NCBI GenBank assembly: GCA_005885565.1
Contig: VAXK01000210.1
Span: forward strand, 1 to 29,666
Reading direction: 5' to 3'
Source: Actinomycetota bacterium
GTDB lineage: Bacteria > Actinomycetota > Thermoleophilia > Gaiellales > Gaiellaceae
Length of the DNA: 29,666 bases
Shown here: positions 21,313 through 29,188 of the stretch, piece by piece
How positions within the stretch are numbered: position 1 is the first letter of the stretch
Layout of the letters: each line of letters opens with the position of its first letter
The notes under the pieces: model-generated
Told to the model about the DNA's origin: nothing
What the model saw: only the letters and a program-made list of their open reading frames with translations
The model's database searches: none
Made by a program: the position numbers and the translations under genes

Positions 21313-21590
21313 GCGGACGCTCCCGCGAGCCTCCGCTCGACCTCGGCCGCCTCGACGCCTTCGAGCTCGACGAGCTTGTCGCGCGCGGTATGGCCCGAGA
21401 CGAGCGAAACGCGTCGCCGGGGCACGTCGACGGTGTCGGCGAGGAGCCGGATCACGGCCTCGTTGGCGCGGCCTCCCTCGGCCGGCGCCGTCACGCGGAG
21501 CTTCCAGACCTCCCCCAAACGGCCGGCGACCCCGCCGCGGCGTGCTCCCGGCGAGACGCGCACGCGGAGCCGGGTGGAAACCGCTGCCAT
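21309..21590 (-). CDS. DUF167 (YggU-type) protein
   Basis: The 93-residue product matches the DUF167/YggU family: RVSPGARR near the start, KLRVTAPAEGGRANEAVIRLLAD in the middle and VSLVSGHTARDKLVELEG at the end. The fold is known but the function is not. It often follows yggT and divIVA, as here. ATG at 21590. Confidence 0.93.
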   Translation of the reverse strand: MAAVSTRLRVRVSPGARRGGVAGRLGEVWKLRVTAPAEGGRANEAVIRLLADTVDVPRRRVSLVSGHTARDKLVELEGVEAAEVERRLAGASA

Positions 21591-21627
21591 GCGATCAGTA
21601 TAGGTCGACGCCCTTTGCCCGAAACCG

Positions 21628-22083
21628 TCACGCGGCCGCCGGCCGCGCGTCCTCCTCCACGTCGTCCTCGTCCTCGTCGGATGCCTCGATCGTCGCCAGC
21701 GCCGCGCGGAGGAGCGCGCGGATGCGCGCCGAGTCGGCCTCGAGCCGCTCGTTGTCGGCCGCGGCCTGCCGCACGATCGAGCGCGCCTCGGCCCGCGCCT
21801 CCTCGACGATCAGGTCGGCCTCGCGCATCGCCTGCGTCTTGAGCTCCGCGGCGGTCCGCTCGGCGGAGACGAGCGTCGAGCGCAGGAGCGCCTCCAGCTC
21901 CCGGAAGCGCTCGAGGTCGGACTCGAGCTGCTCGACCTTGTCGGCCAGGTCGGCGCGGTCGCGCCAGACCTCCTCGAAGCTCGAGACGATCTCCTCGAGG
22001 ACGCGGTCGGTCGGCGCGCGGCCGTAGCCGAAGAGGCCGCGTCCGAGCCGGACGTGGCGGATCTCGACAGGTGTGAGTGCCAT
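21628..22083 (-). CDS. divIVA: DivIVA-domain protein
   Basis: The 151-residue protein has the DivIVA N-terminal module that senses curved membrane (LTPVEIRHVRLGRGLFGYGR, then VLEEI) followed by a long coiled coil (about 30-130) and an acidic, Ala-rich tail. In actinobacteria related proteins (Wag31, SepIVA-like) organise polar growth or septation. It starts with ATG at 22083 behind GGGAG and lies 16 bases after yggT, in the sepF-yggT-divIVA order conserved across Gram-positives. The spelling LGRGLFGYGR replaces the F-G of the B. subtilis protein but is typical of the group. Confidence 0.93.
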   Translation of the reverse strand: MALTPVEIRHVRLGRGLFGYGRAPTDRVLEEIVSSFEEVWRDRADLADKVEQLESDLERFRELEALLRSTLVSAERTAAELKTQAMREADLIVEEARAEARSIVRQAAADNERLEADSARIRALLRAALATIEASDEDEDDVEEDARPAAA

Positions 22084-22099
22084 TGGGAGCTCCCTTCCC

Positions 22100-22414
22100 T
22101 CAGTGGAGTCGTGCGAAGAGCGCGTCGAGCCCCCGCTGGACCGCGAAGAGGACGACCACTGCGAGAACCGGCGAGAGGTCGAGCGGCCCGAGCGACGGCA
22201 GGACGCGACGGAAGAGGCGCAGGTACGGGTTGCACACGTCGTAGAGGAACCGCTGCACCCGGCTCAGCGCGGGTGAGTACGGCAGCGGGATCCACGAGGT
22301 CAGGACGTACACGAAGATGACCAGGATGTAGACGTAGATGAAGACGTGCACGAAGCTCTGCACCGAGTCGACGGCGTCGAAGAGCAGACCGAATGCGGCG
22401 ACCTGTGCGCCCAT
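22100..22414 (-). CDS. yggT: YggT-family membrane protein
   Basis: The 104-residue protein has two strongly hydrophobic segments (VHVFIYVYILVIFVYVL and LDLSPVLAVVVLFAVQ) joined by a loop with WIPLPYSPALSRVQRFLYDVCNPYLRLFRRVLP, the YggT signature. Members are tied to cell division or osmotic adaptation. ATG at 22414 is the only good start; its ribosome-binding site is poor. A much longer open frame runs upstream into sepF but out of the real frame. Confidence 0.92.
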   Translation of the reverse strand: MGAQVAAFGLLFDAVDSVQSFVHVFIYVYILVIFVYVLTSWIPLPYSPALSRVQRFLYDVCNPYLRLFRRVLPSLGPLDLSPVLAVVVLFAVQRGLDALFARLH

Positions 22415-22446
22415 CAGAGGGAAGTTCGGCTCGGCGCCGTGGCTTC

Positions 22447-22992
22447 CTACGCCTGGTTGAAGAAGCCGCCGCGCTCGAGCAGGCGCGCGCGCTCCTCGGC
22501 GGAGACCTCGACGTTGCGCGGCGTGAGCAGGAAAACCTTGTCCGCGACGCGCTGCATGCCCCCGCTCAACGCGTACGTGAGCCCGCTGGCGAAGTCGATC
22601 AGCCGCTTCGACAGCTCCTGGTCGGCGCCCTGCAAGTTGAGGATGACCGGGATGCCGTCCTTGAACTTGTCCGCGATCTGCTGCGCGTCGTTGAAGCTCC
22701 GCGGCAGGACGAGATGGACGCGCACCGACGCCGGCACGCTCTCGACGCCGCGCAGGCGAGGCGCCGGGCGCAACACCGCCGTACGGTCGTCCGGCTCCGG
22801 GTCGGGGTCGGGGTCGGTCCAGTCGTCGAAGTCCCGGCGGCGCCGCGGCGCGAGCCGGCGCACGTTCGGCCGCTCGGCGTACGTGCGCTCGAGCTCCTCG
22901 TTCGCGAGGTAGCCCTCCTCGTCCCACTCCTCGTCCTCCTCGGCGATCCCGAAGTAGACGAGCGTGCGATTCCAGACGTCGGCGAAGCCCAC
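22447..22992 (-). CDS. sepF: Cell-division protein SepF
   Basis: The 181-residue protein anchors FtsZ to the membrane in bacteria without FtsA-dependent anchoring. An N-terminal amphipathic helix (MGFADVWNRTLVYFGI) is followed by an acidic and Arg-rich linker to about residue 85, then the SepF domain (VRVHLVLPRSFNDAQQIAD, VILNLQGADQELSKRLIDF, SGGMQRVADKVFLLTP, NVEVS). GTG at 22992; the gene starts 13 bases after yggS. ftsZ itself is not in the window. Confidence 0.96.
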   Translation of the reverse strand: MGFADVWNRTLVYFGIAEEDEEWDEEGYLANEELERTYAERPNVRRLAPRRRRDFDDWTDPDPDPEPDDRTAVLRPAPRLRGVESVPASVRVHLVLPRSFNDAQQIADKFKDGIPVILNLQGADQELSKRLIDFASGLTYALSGGMQRVADKVFLLTPRNVEVSAEERARLLERGGFFNQA

Positions 22993-23005
22993 GGCAGCGG
23001 CGATT

Positions 23006-23599
23006 CTACTCGGCGTAAAGCACGGAACCCACGCGGATCAGGGTCGCTCCCTCCTCCGCGGCGACGCGGTAGTCCTGGCTCGTTCCCATCGACAGTTCGC
23101 GCAGGCCGTAAGCCTGCGCCAGCGCCCGCAGCTCGCGGAAGAACCGCCGCGAGGCCTCGGGATCGCCGGTCTCGGGCGGCATGGTCATCAGCCCGCGCAC
23201 GTCGCGGTAGAGACCGAGGAACGCCTCGAGCTCGCTCGGCGCGACGCCGCCCTTCGTCTCCTCGCCGGCGAGGTTGACCTCGACGAGCGCCGGGATCTCG
23301 AGCCGTCGCGCGGCCGACTCGGTCTCAAGCGAGTGGCAGAGCTCGCAGATCCCGTTCACGATCTTCGCCTTCCGGCTCTGGAGCCGGCCGATGAAGTGCC
23401 AGCGGAAGGCGTCGCCGTAGACGGCGTGCTTCGCCTCGAGGTCCTGCGCGCGGTTCTCGCCCACGACCTCGACCCCGGCCTCCGCGAGCACGGCCATGTC
23501 CTCGAGCGACACGTACTTGGTGGCGGCGACCACGGTCACGTCCGGGCCGACCTCGGCACGGATGCGCTCGTAGTTCCGTCTGACGGCGTCAGGCGACAC
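23006..23599 (-). CDS. yggS: PLP homeostasis protein YggS (PLPBP)
   Basis: The 197-residue PLP-binding protein balances cellular vitamin B6 and amino-acid pools. The PLP lysine lies in VVAATKYVSL (K28), followed by GENRAQDLEAK, WHFIGRLQSRKAK and LSMGTSQDYRVAAEEGATLIRVGS. It is shorter than usual (~225) because the N-terminal helix region is trimmed. GTG at 23599 overlaps the end of pgeF by 11 bases. Confidence 0.94.
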   Translation of the reverse strand: MSPDAVRRNYERIRAEVGPDVTVVAATKYVSLEDMAVLAEAGVEVVGENRAQDLEAKHAVYGDAFRWHFIGRLQSRKAKIVNGICELCHSLETESAARRLEIPALVEVNLAGEETKGGVAPSELEAFLGLYRDVRGLMTMPPETGDPEASRRFFRELRALAQAYGLRELSMGTSQDYRVAAEEGATLIRVGSVLYAE

Positions 23600-24299
23600 G
23601 GGCCAGCACGCCGTGCCCGCCGCGCGGCTTGCCGTCGCGGCGGTAGGAGAAGAAGCGGTCCGGGTCGCACGCCGAGCAGAGGTCGAGCCGCTCGACCGAG
23701 GCGCAGCCCGCCTCGCGGAGGGCCCGCTCGGCGCTCGTCCAGAGGTCGAGCTTGCGGCCGGAGACGACGTCGGCGCCGAAGCGGGCCCGGAAGGCGGCCG
23801 CGATGTCCTCGCCGACCTCGTAGCAGCATGGGCCGATCGTCGGCCCGACCACCGCCGCGACGCGGCCGTCGAGCACGGCCGCACCGGCCTCGGCGATCCC
23901 GGCGAGGAGCCCGATCCGGCCCGCGTGCAGGACGCCCACGGCCGGCCGCTCGCCGTTCGTCCGGGCAAGGGCGATGAGGGCGCAGTCGGCGCCGAGAGCG
24001 AGGATCGGCAGCTCCGGCTCGTCCGTCCAGAGTCCGTCGCCGGTCGCCCCGCGCCGGCCCGCCTCGGCTCGGTTCACCTGCGCCGTGTGCCGCTGGTAGT
24101 TGAGCGCGAGCCGGTCGAGGTCGGCGCCCACCTCGGCGCAGAGCCGGCGGCGGTTCTCGTCCACGCGCTCGGGCACGTCGCCGAGCTTCCGGCCGAGGTT
24201 GAGCGACGCGAATGGCCCCTCGCTGACGCCGCCCCGGCGCGTCGAGAAGACGACGTCGTACGGGCCGGGCGCGTCCCAGCGGACGAGATCGAGGCTCAC
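23589..24299 (-). CDS. pgeF: Peptidoglycan editing factor / polyphenol oxidase-fold protein (PgeF, YfiH)
   Basis: The 236-residue protein belongs to the DUF152 multicopper-oxidase-like family, now known to correct L-Ser for L-Ala in peptidoglycan precursors or to act as purine-nucleoside phosphorylase. The three metal/active-site residues are visible: H71 (YQRHTAQV), C106 (GADCAL) and H125 (LHAGR). GPTIGPCCYEVG and FFSYRRDG are conserved. GTG at 24299 overlaps the stop of the upstream gene by 4 bases (GTGA). Confidence 0.94.
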   Translation of the reverse strand: MSLDLVRWDAPGPYDVVFSTRRGGVSEGPFASLNLGRKLGDVPERVDENRRRLCAEVGADLDRLALNYQRHTAQVNRAEAGRRGATGDGLWTDEPELPILALGADCALIALARTNGERPAVGVLHAGRIGLLAGIAEAGAAVLDGRVAAVVGPTIGPCCYEVGEDIAAAFRARFGADVVSGRKLDLWTSAERALREAGCASVERLDLCSACDPDRFFSYRRDGKPRGGHGVLARVA

Positions 24300-26866
24300 G
24301 AGGCGGCGATCAGCTCCCGCGCGGCGGCGAGCTCGGACTCGCGCCCGTCGAGCTCGCCGTTCAGCTTGCGCCGCCTGAGCTCGCCGAGGATCTCCCCCAC
24401 GCGCGGCGACTCGCCGAGGCCGAGCTCCGCAAGGTCGGCGCCGGTGATCGCGAGCCGGACGTCGCGCAGGTCGCGGAAGTAGGTGCGAAGCGGCTCGAGG
24501 TCGGCCGTCGCGAGCGCGAAGAGCGGCGCGTCGGGCGCGTAGGGCTCCGCCATCGCCACGAGCTCAGCCCCGTCGACGCGCTCGGTCGACAGGCGCTCCG
24601 CGATCTTCGGCCCGACGGTCACCGCCGCGGCGACCTGCTCGGCGTCGCGCCGGCGCACGCGCAGGCGCTCGAGCCAGTCGTAGACCTCGTCGGGCGACAT
24701 GCGCCGCGCGAGCGCCTCGAGGCCGAGCCGCCAGGCCGGGACGCCGAGTCCGTACTCGTGGCTCAGTGCACGAAGTCGGTCGAGCAGCGCCACGGACTCG
24801 GGGTCGGCCGCGAGGTGCGGGTGGATCGCGCGGGCCACGCCGAGCTCGGCGAGCCGGAGGATCGACCGGCCCGCGTCGGCCTCCTCGAGGAGCGCGACGA
24901 GCTCGTCCCGCAGGCGTGCCGACGACAGGTCGCCGACGAGCCCCATCTCGACGGTGCCGCGCGCGAGCCGCTGCGTGTGGTCGTTCATCGCGAACCCCAG
25001 GCGGCTCTCGTATCGCACCGCACGGAAGATCCGCGTCGGGTCGTCGATGAAGGAGAGGTTGTGCAGGACGCGGATCGTCCGCTGCTCGAGGTCGCGCCGG
25101 CCGCCGAAGGGGTCGACGAGCCGCCCGAAGTCCTCGCCCTTCAGGGACACGGCCATCGCGTTGATCGTGAAGTCGCGCCGGTACAGGTCCTCGCGGATCG
25201 TCGCGTGCTCCACGGTCGGGAGCGCGGCGGGCGCGTCGTAGAACTCCGTCCGCGCCGTCACGACGTCGACCCGGCCGCCGTGGCCGTAGAGGACGACCGC
25301 GGTGCCGAACTTGCGGTGCGCGCGCACGCGGCCGCCGAGGGCTTCGGCGAGCGCCTCCGCGAAGGCGACCGCGTCGCCCTCGACCGCCACGTCGACGTCG
25401 AAGCTCCGCTCGCCGAGCAGGATGTCGCGTACCGTCCCGCCGACGAGGTAGACGCCGGCGTAGTCACCGGCGACGGCCGCGACCGCGTCCCACACCGGCC
25501 GGAGGGCCTCGAGCCGGTGCAGCTCGTCGGCGAGCGAGCGCTCCTCGCGGCCCGTCGGCTCGACGGCCGCCCCTAGCGCGCGCAGGACGTCGCTCCGCGT
25601 CACCACGCCGACGGCACGCTCGCCGCGGACAACCGCGATGCGGCCGTCGGCCGACTCCGCGAGCCGGCGCTGGAGCTCGGCGAGCGGCGTCGCCTCGTCG
25701 CAGCTCGTCGGGTGGGAGTTCATGATCCCCTTCACCGGCGCGTGGGCCAGCTCGTGGCCGATCGCCTTGTCGAGGTCCTCGCGCGTCACGACGCCGACGA
25801 GCCGCTCGTCCTCGAGGACGAGGATCCCGCTCTGGCCGTAGCGCTGACAGACGGCCATCGCTTTCGCGACGGGCTCGTCCGGGCCGACCGAGCGCGGCGG
25901 GCGCGACATGATCTCGCCCGCTCGGACGGGCTCGCGCGCCGCCTGCGGGAGCGCCTCGCGCACGCGTGCGAGCGCCTCGTCGAGCGAGCCCTTGAACGTC
26001 GCCGCGGCCGCACCGGCGTGGCCTCCGCCGCCCAGAGCCTCGGCGAGCGCGCCCGCGTCGAGCTCGGGCGCCTGCGCGCGGGCGACGCAGAAGACGCGGC
26101 CGCCCATCTCGACCAGGCAGACGAGCGCGCGGGCCTCGGTCAGGTCGACGAGCTTGTGGGCGAGGGTGGAGACGCTCACGTCGGCCGGCTCGGTCGCGGT
26201 CGCGGCGACGACGACCTCGGTGCCGGCGACCTCCTCGGTCGAGAGCGAGTCGAGCAGGGTCGCGAGCAGCTCGCGCTCCTCGGCGGAGAGGGTCGTGTGG
26301 AGGTAGCGGCTCACCTCCTCCTGGCGGGCGCCATGGTGGAGGCACCAGGCCAGCGCGTCGGCGTCTCGGCGCGTGGTCGCGGCGTACGTGAGCGAGCCCG
26401 TGTCCTCGTGGATGCCGAGCGCGAAGACGGTCGCCTCGAGCGGCGTGACGGCGATCTCCCGCTCGGCGAGCACCCCGACGAGCGTGGTCGTCAGAGCCGC
26501 GTCCTCCGAGAGCACGGCCTTCTCCGGCGCGACCCAGCCGGGCAGCTCGTCGCCGTGGTGGTCGAAGACGACCTTCTCGACCTCCGGGTCGAGCGCGACC
26601 GGCTCGAGCTCGCCGAGCCGCGACGCGTGCACCGTCTCGACGACGACGAGCCGCTCGATCGTGCCCAGGTCGAGGCGGGCCGTCTCGCAGACGTCGAGCT
26701 CGTCGGCGTGCAGGCGGTAGAACTCGCGCACGTTCCGCGCGAGCGAGCCGGGCAGCGCCGCGACGGCGCCCTCGTAGAGCCGGCGCACGGCGAGGAGCGA
26801 CGCGAACGCGTCGAAGTCGGCGTTCGTGTGCGTGGCGATGACGGTCTCGGCCCGCATGGGCCGCAT
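24296..26866 (-). CDS. DHH-CBS-tRNA nucleotidyltransferase/poly(A) polymerase fusion
   Basis: The 856-residue protein combines three modules. Residues ~5-300 are a DHH/DHHA1 phosphoesterase: NADFDA (15-20), FDHHGD (101-106), GIHEDTGSLTY (151-161) and GGGGHAGAAA (279-288). Two CBS domains follow at ~313-368 and 375-432. The nucleotidyltransferase lies at ~470-856 with LVGGTVRDILLG, the catalytic FDVDVAV (D490, D492), RRDFTINAMA and DDPTRIFRAVRYE. This architecture is known in Aquifex and Thermotoga, where it adds CCA or A residues to tRNA ends; here it may be the A-adding or the CCA-adding enzyme. The tRNA-Pro gene in this window lacks an encoded CCA, so such an activity is needed. Confidence 0.93.
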   Translation of the reverse strand: MRPMRAETVIATHTNADFDAFASLLAVRRLYEGAVAALPGSLARNVREFYRLHADELDVCETARLDLGTIERLVVVETVHASRLGELEPVALDPEVEKVVFDHHGDELPGWVAPEKAVLSEDAALTTTLVGVLAEREIAVTPLEATVFALGIHEDTGSLTYAATTRRDADALAWCLHHGARQEEVSRYLHTTLSAEERELLATLLDSLSTEEVAGTEVVVAATATEPADVSVSTLAHKLVDLTEARALVCLVEMGGRVFCVARAQAPELDAGALAEALGGGGHAGAAAATFKGSLDEALARVREALPQAAREPVRAGEIMSRPPRSVGPDEPVAKAMAVCQRYGQSGILVLEDERLVGVVTREDLDKAIGHELAHAPVKGIMNSHPTSCDEATPLAELQRRLAESADGRIAVVRGERAVGVVTRSDVLRALGAAVEPTGREERSLADELHRLEALRPVWDAVAAVAGDYAGVYLVGGTVRDILLGERSFDVDVAVEGDAVAFAEALAEALGGRVRAHRKFGTAVVLYGHGGRVDVVTARTEFYDAPAALPTVEHATIREDLYRRDFTINAMAVSLKGEDFGRLVDPFGGRRDLEQRTIRVLHNLSFIDDPTRIFRAVRYESRLGFAMNDHTQRLARGTVEMGLVGDLSSARLRDELVALLEEADAGRSILRLAELGVARAIHPHLAADPESVALLDRLRALSHEYGLGVPAWRLGLEALARRMSPDEVYDWLERLRVRRRDAEQVAAAVTVGPKIAERLSTERVDGAELVAMAEPYAPDAPLFALATADLEPLRTYFRDLRDVRLAITGADLAELGLGESPRVGEILGELRRRKLNGELDGRESELAAARELIAAS

Positions 26867-26873
26867 TCTGCCT

Positions 26874-26906
26874 CTGGCCGCAGCGGCCAGTCCGGGGTCT
26901 GACCCC
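26874..26906 (-). promoter_or_regulatory. Two hairpins in the leader of the DHH-CBS fusion gene
   Basis: CTGGCCG-CAG-CGGCCAG (26874-26890) and GGGGT-CTG-ACCCC (26894-26906) form two adjacent perfect inverted repeats in the 88-base gap, just upstream of the start at 26866. They could end the ridA transcript or shape the leader. No T-run follows. Confidence 0.4.
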
Positions 26907-26954
26907 CAGCCATGACGCTTTCGGTCGGGTTCGTGAGGCTTCGGCGGCGTTTCG

Positions 26955-27344
26955 TTACAGGTGCGCGACGGCCTCGATCTCGACCAGCGCGCCCGACGGG
27001 AGCCGCGCCACCTCGACCGTGGCGCGCGCCGGAGGCCGGTCTCCGACGTGCCGCGCGTAGACCTCGTTCATCCCGCCGAAGTCGTCGAGGCTCGCGAGGT
27101 AGACGGTCGTCTTCACGAGTCGGTCGAGGCCGCTGCCCGCCGCCTCGAGGATCGCGCGCAGGTTCGCGAGCACCTGCTCGGTCTGCGGGCCGATCCCTCC
27201 GCCCATGAGCTCCGTCTCCCCGGGCCGCAGGGCGAGCTGGCCCGAGACGAAGACGAGGTCGCCCACCCGGATCGCCTGCGAGTACGGCGCGCCCTGGAAC
27301 GGCGCCGGCGCGGCCTCCGTGCGGACGACCTCCTTCTCAGCCAC
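26955..27344 (-). CDS. ridA: RidA-family reactive intermediate deaminase
   Basis: The 129-residue protein hydrolyses reactive enamines/imines released by PLP enzymes. The family signatures PYSQAIRVGDLVFVSGQ, QTEQVLANLRAILEAAGSGL, VKTTVYLASLDDF and PPARATVEVARLPSGALVEIEAVA are intact, including the conserved Arg in PPARAT. GTG at 27344 overlaps the HisB-like gene by 8 bases. Confidence 0.95.
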   Translation of the reverse strand: MAEKEVVRTEAAPAPFQGAPYSQAIRVGDLVFVSGQLALRPGETELMGGGIGPQTEQVLANLRAILEAAGSGLDRLVKTTVYLASLDDFGGMNEVYARHVGDRPPARATVEVARLPSGALVEIEAVAHL

Positions 27345-27846
27345 GCTGGCGCCCCGCCTGCGCCAGGGCCACTCCGAGCGACTTGAAGATCGTCTCCAGC
27401 ACGTGCTCGGTGTCCTTGCCGTCGATGAGCCGCACGTGCACCGTCAGGCCCGCTCCCTCGGCCAGCTCCTGGAGGAAGCGCGCGACGACGTCGCCCTGGA
27501 GGCCGGCCACGTGGGACGCCGAGAGGTCGACGTTCGAGACGACGAGCGGCCGCCCGGACACCTCGAGCGAGACGTGCGCGAGCGCCTCGTCGGCCGGCAC
27601 GACGGCGGAGCCGTGCCGCCGCGAGCCCTCCGGCAGCGCCTCGGCCACCGCTTGGCCGAGCGCGCGGCCGGCGGCGGCGACCTCCTCGTCCGGGTCGCCC
27701 GGAGCGACCTCGAGCGTCAGGTCGAAGCCCGCGTGCCGCGCGAGGAGCGTGAGCAGGTGGTCGAAGACGGAGACTCCGGTCGCGACCCGCGCGCGGCCCT
27801 CGCCGCCGAGGACGACCCGCGCTCCGCTCGGGCGCGTCGCCGGCAT
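27337..27846 (-). CDS. HisB-like protein lacking the main metal-binding motif
   Basis: The 169-residue product aligns along its length with imidazoleglycerol-phosphate dehydratase: SVFDHLLTLLARHAGFDL (H30 retained), VPADEALAHVSLEVSGRPL, TVHVRLIDGKDTEH and ETIFKSLGVALAQA. But the metal motif HHTVED is replaced by DPDEEVAAAG (51-60), and the later N-x-H-H-x-x-E has become D145-x-E-H-x-x-E151. The N-terminal R-x-T-x-E-T region is also degraded. It is therefore unlikely to bind the two Mn ions of the dehydratase. It may be a pseudoenzyme or have a new role. It starts three bases after murA and overlaps ridA. No other his genes are nearby. Confidence 0.85.
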   Translation of the reverse strand: MPATRPSGARVVLGGEGRARVATGVSVFDHLLTLLARHAGFDLTLEVAPGDPDEEVAAAGRALGQAVAEALPEGSRRHGSAVVPADEALAHVSLEVSGRPLVVSNVDLSASHVAGLQGDVVARFLQELAEGAGLTVHVRLIDGKDTEHVLETIFKSLGVALAQAGRQRG

Positions 27847-27849
27847 GCG

Positions 27850-29157
27850 CTACGCCTCGACCCGCTCGATGTGGGCGCCGAGGCCGCGCAGGCGCTCGTC
27901 GATCCGCTCGTAGCCGCGGTCGATCTCGCCGATGTTCCCGATCGTGGACGAGCCCTCCGCGCACAGGCTCGCGAGCAGCATGGCCATTCCCGCGCGGATG
28001 TCGGGGCTCGTCAGCCGCTCGCCGTAGAGCTTCGACGGGCCCGCGACGACGACCCGGTGCGGGTCGCAGACGATGATCCGCGCGCCCATGTTCACGAGCT
28101 TGTCGACGAAGAACAGCCGGCTCTCGAACATCTTCTCGAAGACGAGCACCGTCCCCCGCGCCTGCGTCGCGACCACGACCGCGATCGAGGTCAGGTCGGC
28201 GGGGAAGGCGGGCCAGGGCCCGTCGTCGATCTTCGGGACGTGGCCGCCGAGGTCGTCGCGGATCTCCAGGTCCTGGCCGTCCGGGACGCGGATCGTGCGG
28301 CCGTCCGTCTCGATGCGGATCCCGAGCCGCTCGAAGGTCGGCGTGATCGCGACGAGGTCGCGCGCCTCGACCTCCTCGATCGCGATCTCGCCCGAGGTGA
28401 TCGCGCCGAGCCCGATGAAGCTCGCAACCTCGATGTGGTCGCAGCCGATCCGGTACTCGCCGCCGCCGAGCTCGGTGCGACCTTCGATGCGGAGGACGTT
28501 CGAGGCGATCCCGTCGACGTGCGCGCCGAGCGCGACGAGGAAGCGGCACAGGTCCTGGACGTGCGGCTCGCAGGCGGCGTTGCCGATCACCGTCTCGCCG
28601 CGCGCGAGGACGGCGGCCATGATCGCGTTCTCCGTGCCGGTCACGCTCGCCTCGTCGAGGAAGACGTGCGCGCCGCGCAGGCCGTCCGTCCGCATCTTGT
28701 AGCGGCGGTTCGCCTCGATCTCCGCACCGAGCTGCGAGAGCGCGTGGATGTGGGTGTCGAGACGCCGGCGGCCGATCACGTCGCCGCCCGGCGGCGGGAC
28801 GATCGCCCGGCCGTAGCGGGCGAGGAGCGGCCCGGCGAGCAGCACTGAGGCGCGGATCCTGGCGCAGAGCTCCTCGTCGAGCTCCGTCTTCGTCAGCTCG
28901 GCGGCGTGGATGCGGACGTCGTTCGGGCCGATCCAGTCCGCGTCCGCCCCGAGGTCGGCGATGAGCTCGACCATCGTCTCCACGTCGCGGATGCGCGGCA
29001 CGTTCCGGAGCACGATCGGCTCCGCGCTGAGCAGGCAGCCGGCGAGGATCGGCAGCGCGCCGTTCTTGTTCCCGGAGGCCCGGATGGAGCCGTTCAGCGA
29101 CCGGGCGCCCTCGATGACGAACGACTCGGCCACGGCGTCGGTGACGGTGGTCGACAT
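27850..29157 (-). CDS. murA: UDP-GlcNAc 1-carboxyvinyltransferase (MurA) with active-site Asp
   Basis: The 435-residue enzyme transfers enolpyruvate from PEP to UDP-GlcNAc, the first committed step of peptidoglycan synthesis. The conserved lysine is in SGNKNGALPILAG (K31), the loop RASVLLAGPLLAR is present, and FPADLTS and PDIRAGMAML match the catalytic Asp and Arg regions. The catalytic-loop cysteine of PGGCxIGxRP is Asp here (PGGDVIGRRRLD, D126), the change known from mycobacteria and chlamydiae that makes MurA insensitive to fosfomycin. ATG at 29157 is preferred over the longer frame to 29223. A TACGAT box lies 13 bases upstream of it. Confidence 0.94.
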   Translation of the reverse strand: MSTTVTDAVAESFVIEGARSLNGSIRASGNKNGALPILAGCLLSAEPIVLRNVPRIRDVETMVELIADLGADADWIGPNDVRIHAAELTKTELDEELCARIRASVLLAGPLLARYGRAIVPPPGGDVIGRRRLDTHIHALSQLGAEIEANRRYKMRTDGLRGAHVFLDEASVTGTENAIMAAVLARGETVIGNAACEPHVQDLCRFLVALGAHVDGIASNVLRIEGRTELGGGEYRIGCDHIEVASFIGLGAITSGEIAIEEVEARDLVAITPTFERLGIRIETDGRTIRVPDGQDLEIRDDLGGHVPKIDDGPWPAFPADLTSIAVVVATQARGTVLVFEKMFESRLFFVDKLVNMGARIIVCDPHRVVVAGPSKLYGERLTSPDIRAGMAMLLASLCAEGSSTIGNIGEIDRGYERIDERLRGLGAHIERVEA

Positions 29158-29188
29158 GGCGGCGCAGGCTATCGTAGTCGCCGCCTTG
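29155..29188. promoter_or_regulatory. Compact divergent start region of murA and the HD gene
   Basis: Only 28 bases separate the murA ATG (29157) and the TTG (29186) of the HD gene. On the minus strand TACGAT lies 13 bases before the murA ATG; on the plus strand TATCGT (29170-29175) lies 10 bases before the TTG. Both fit an actinobacterial TAnnnT -10 box and would give very short or no leaders. No -35 boxes are convincing. Confidence 0.35.

Noticed and set aside
22100..22927. 275-residue frame joining yggT with an upstream extension
   Set aside because: The upstream part is sepF read out of frame; YggT homology begins near the ATG at 22414.
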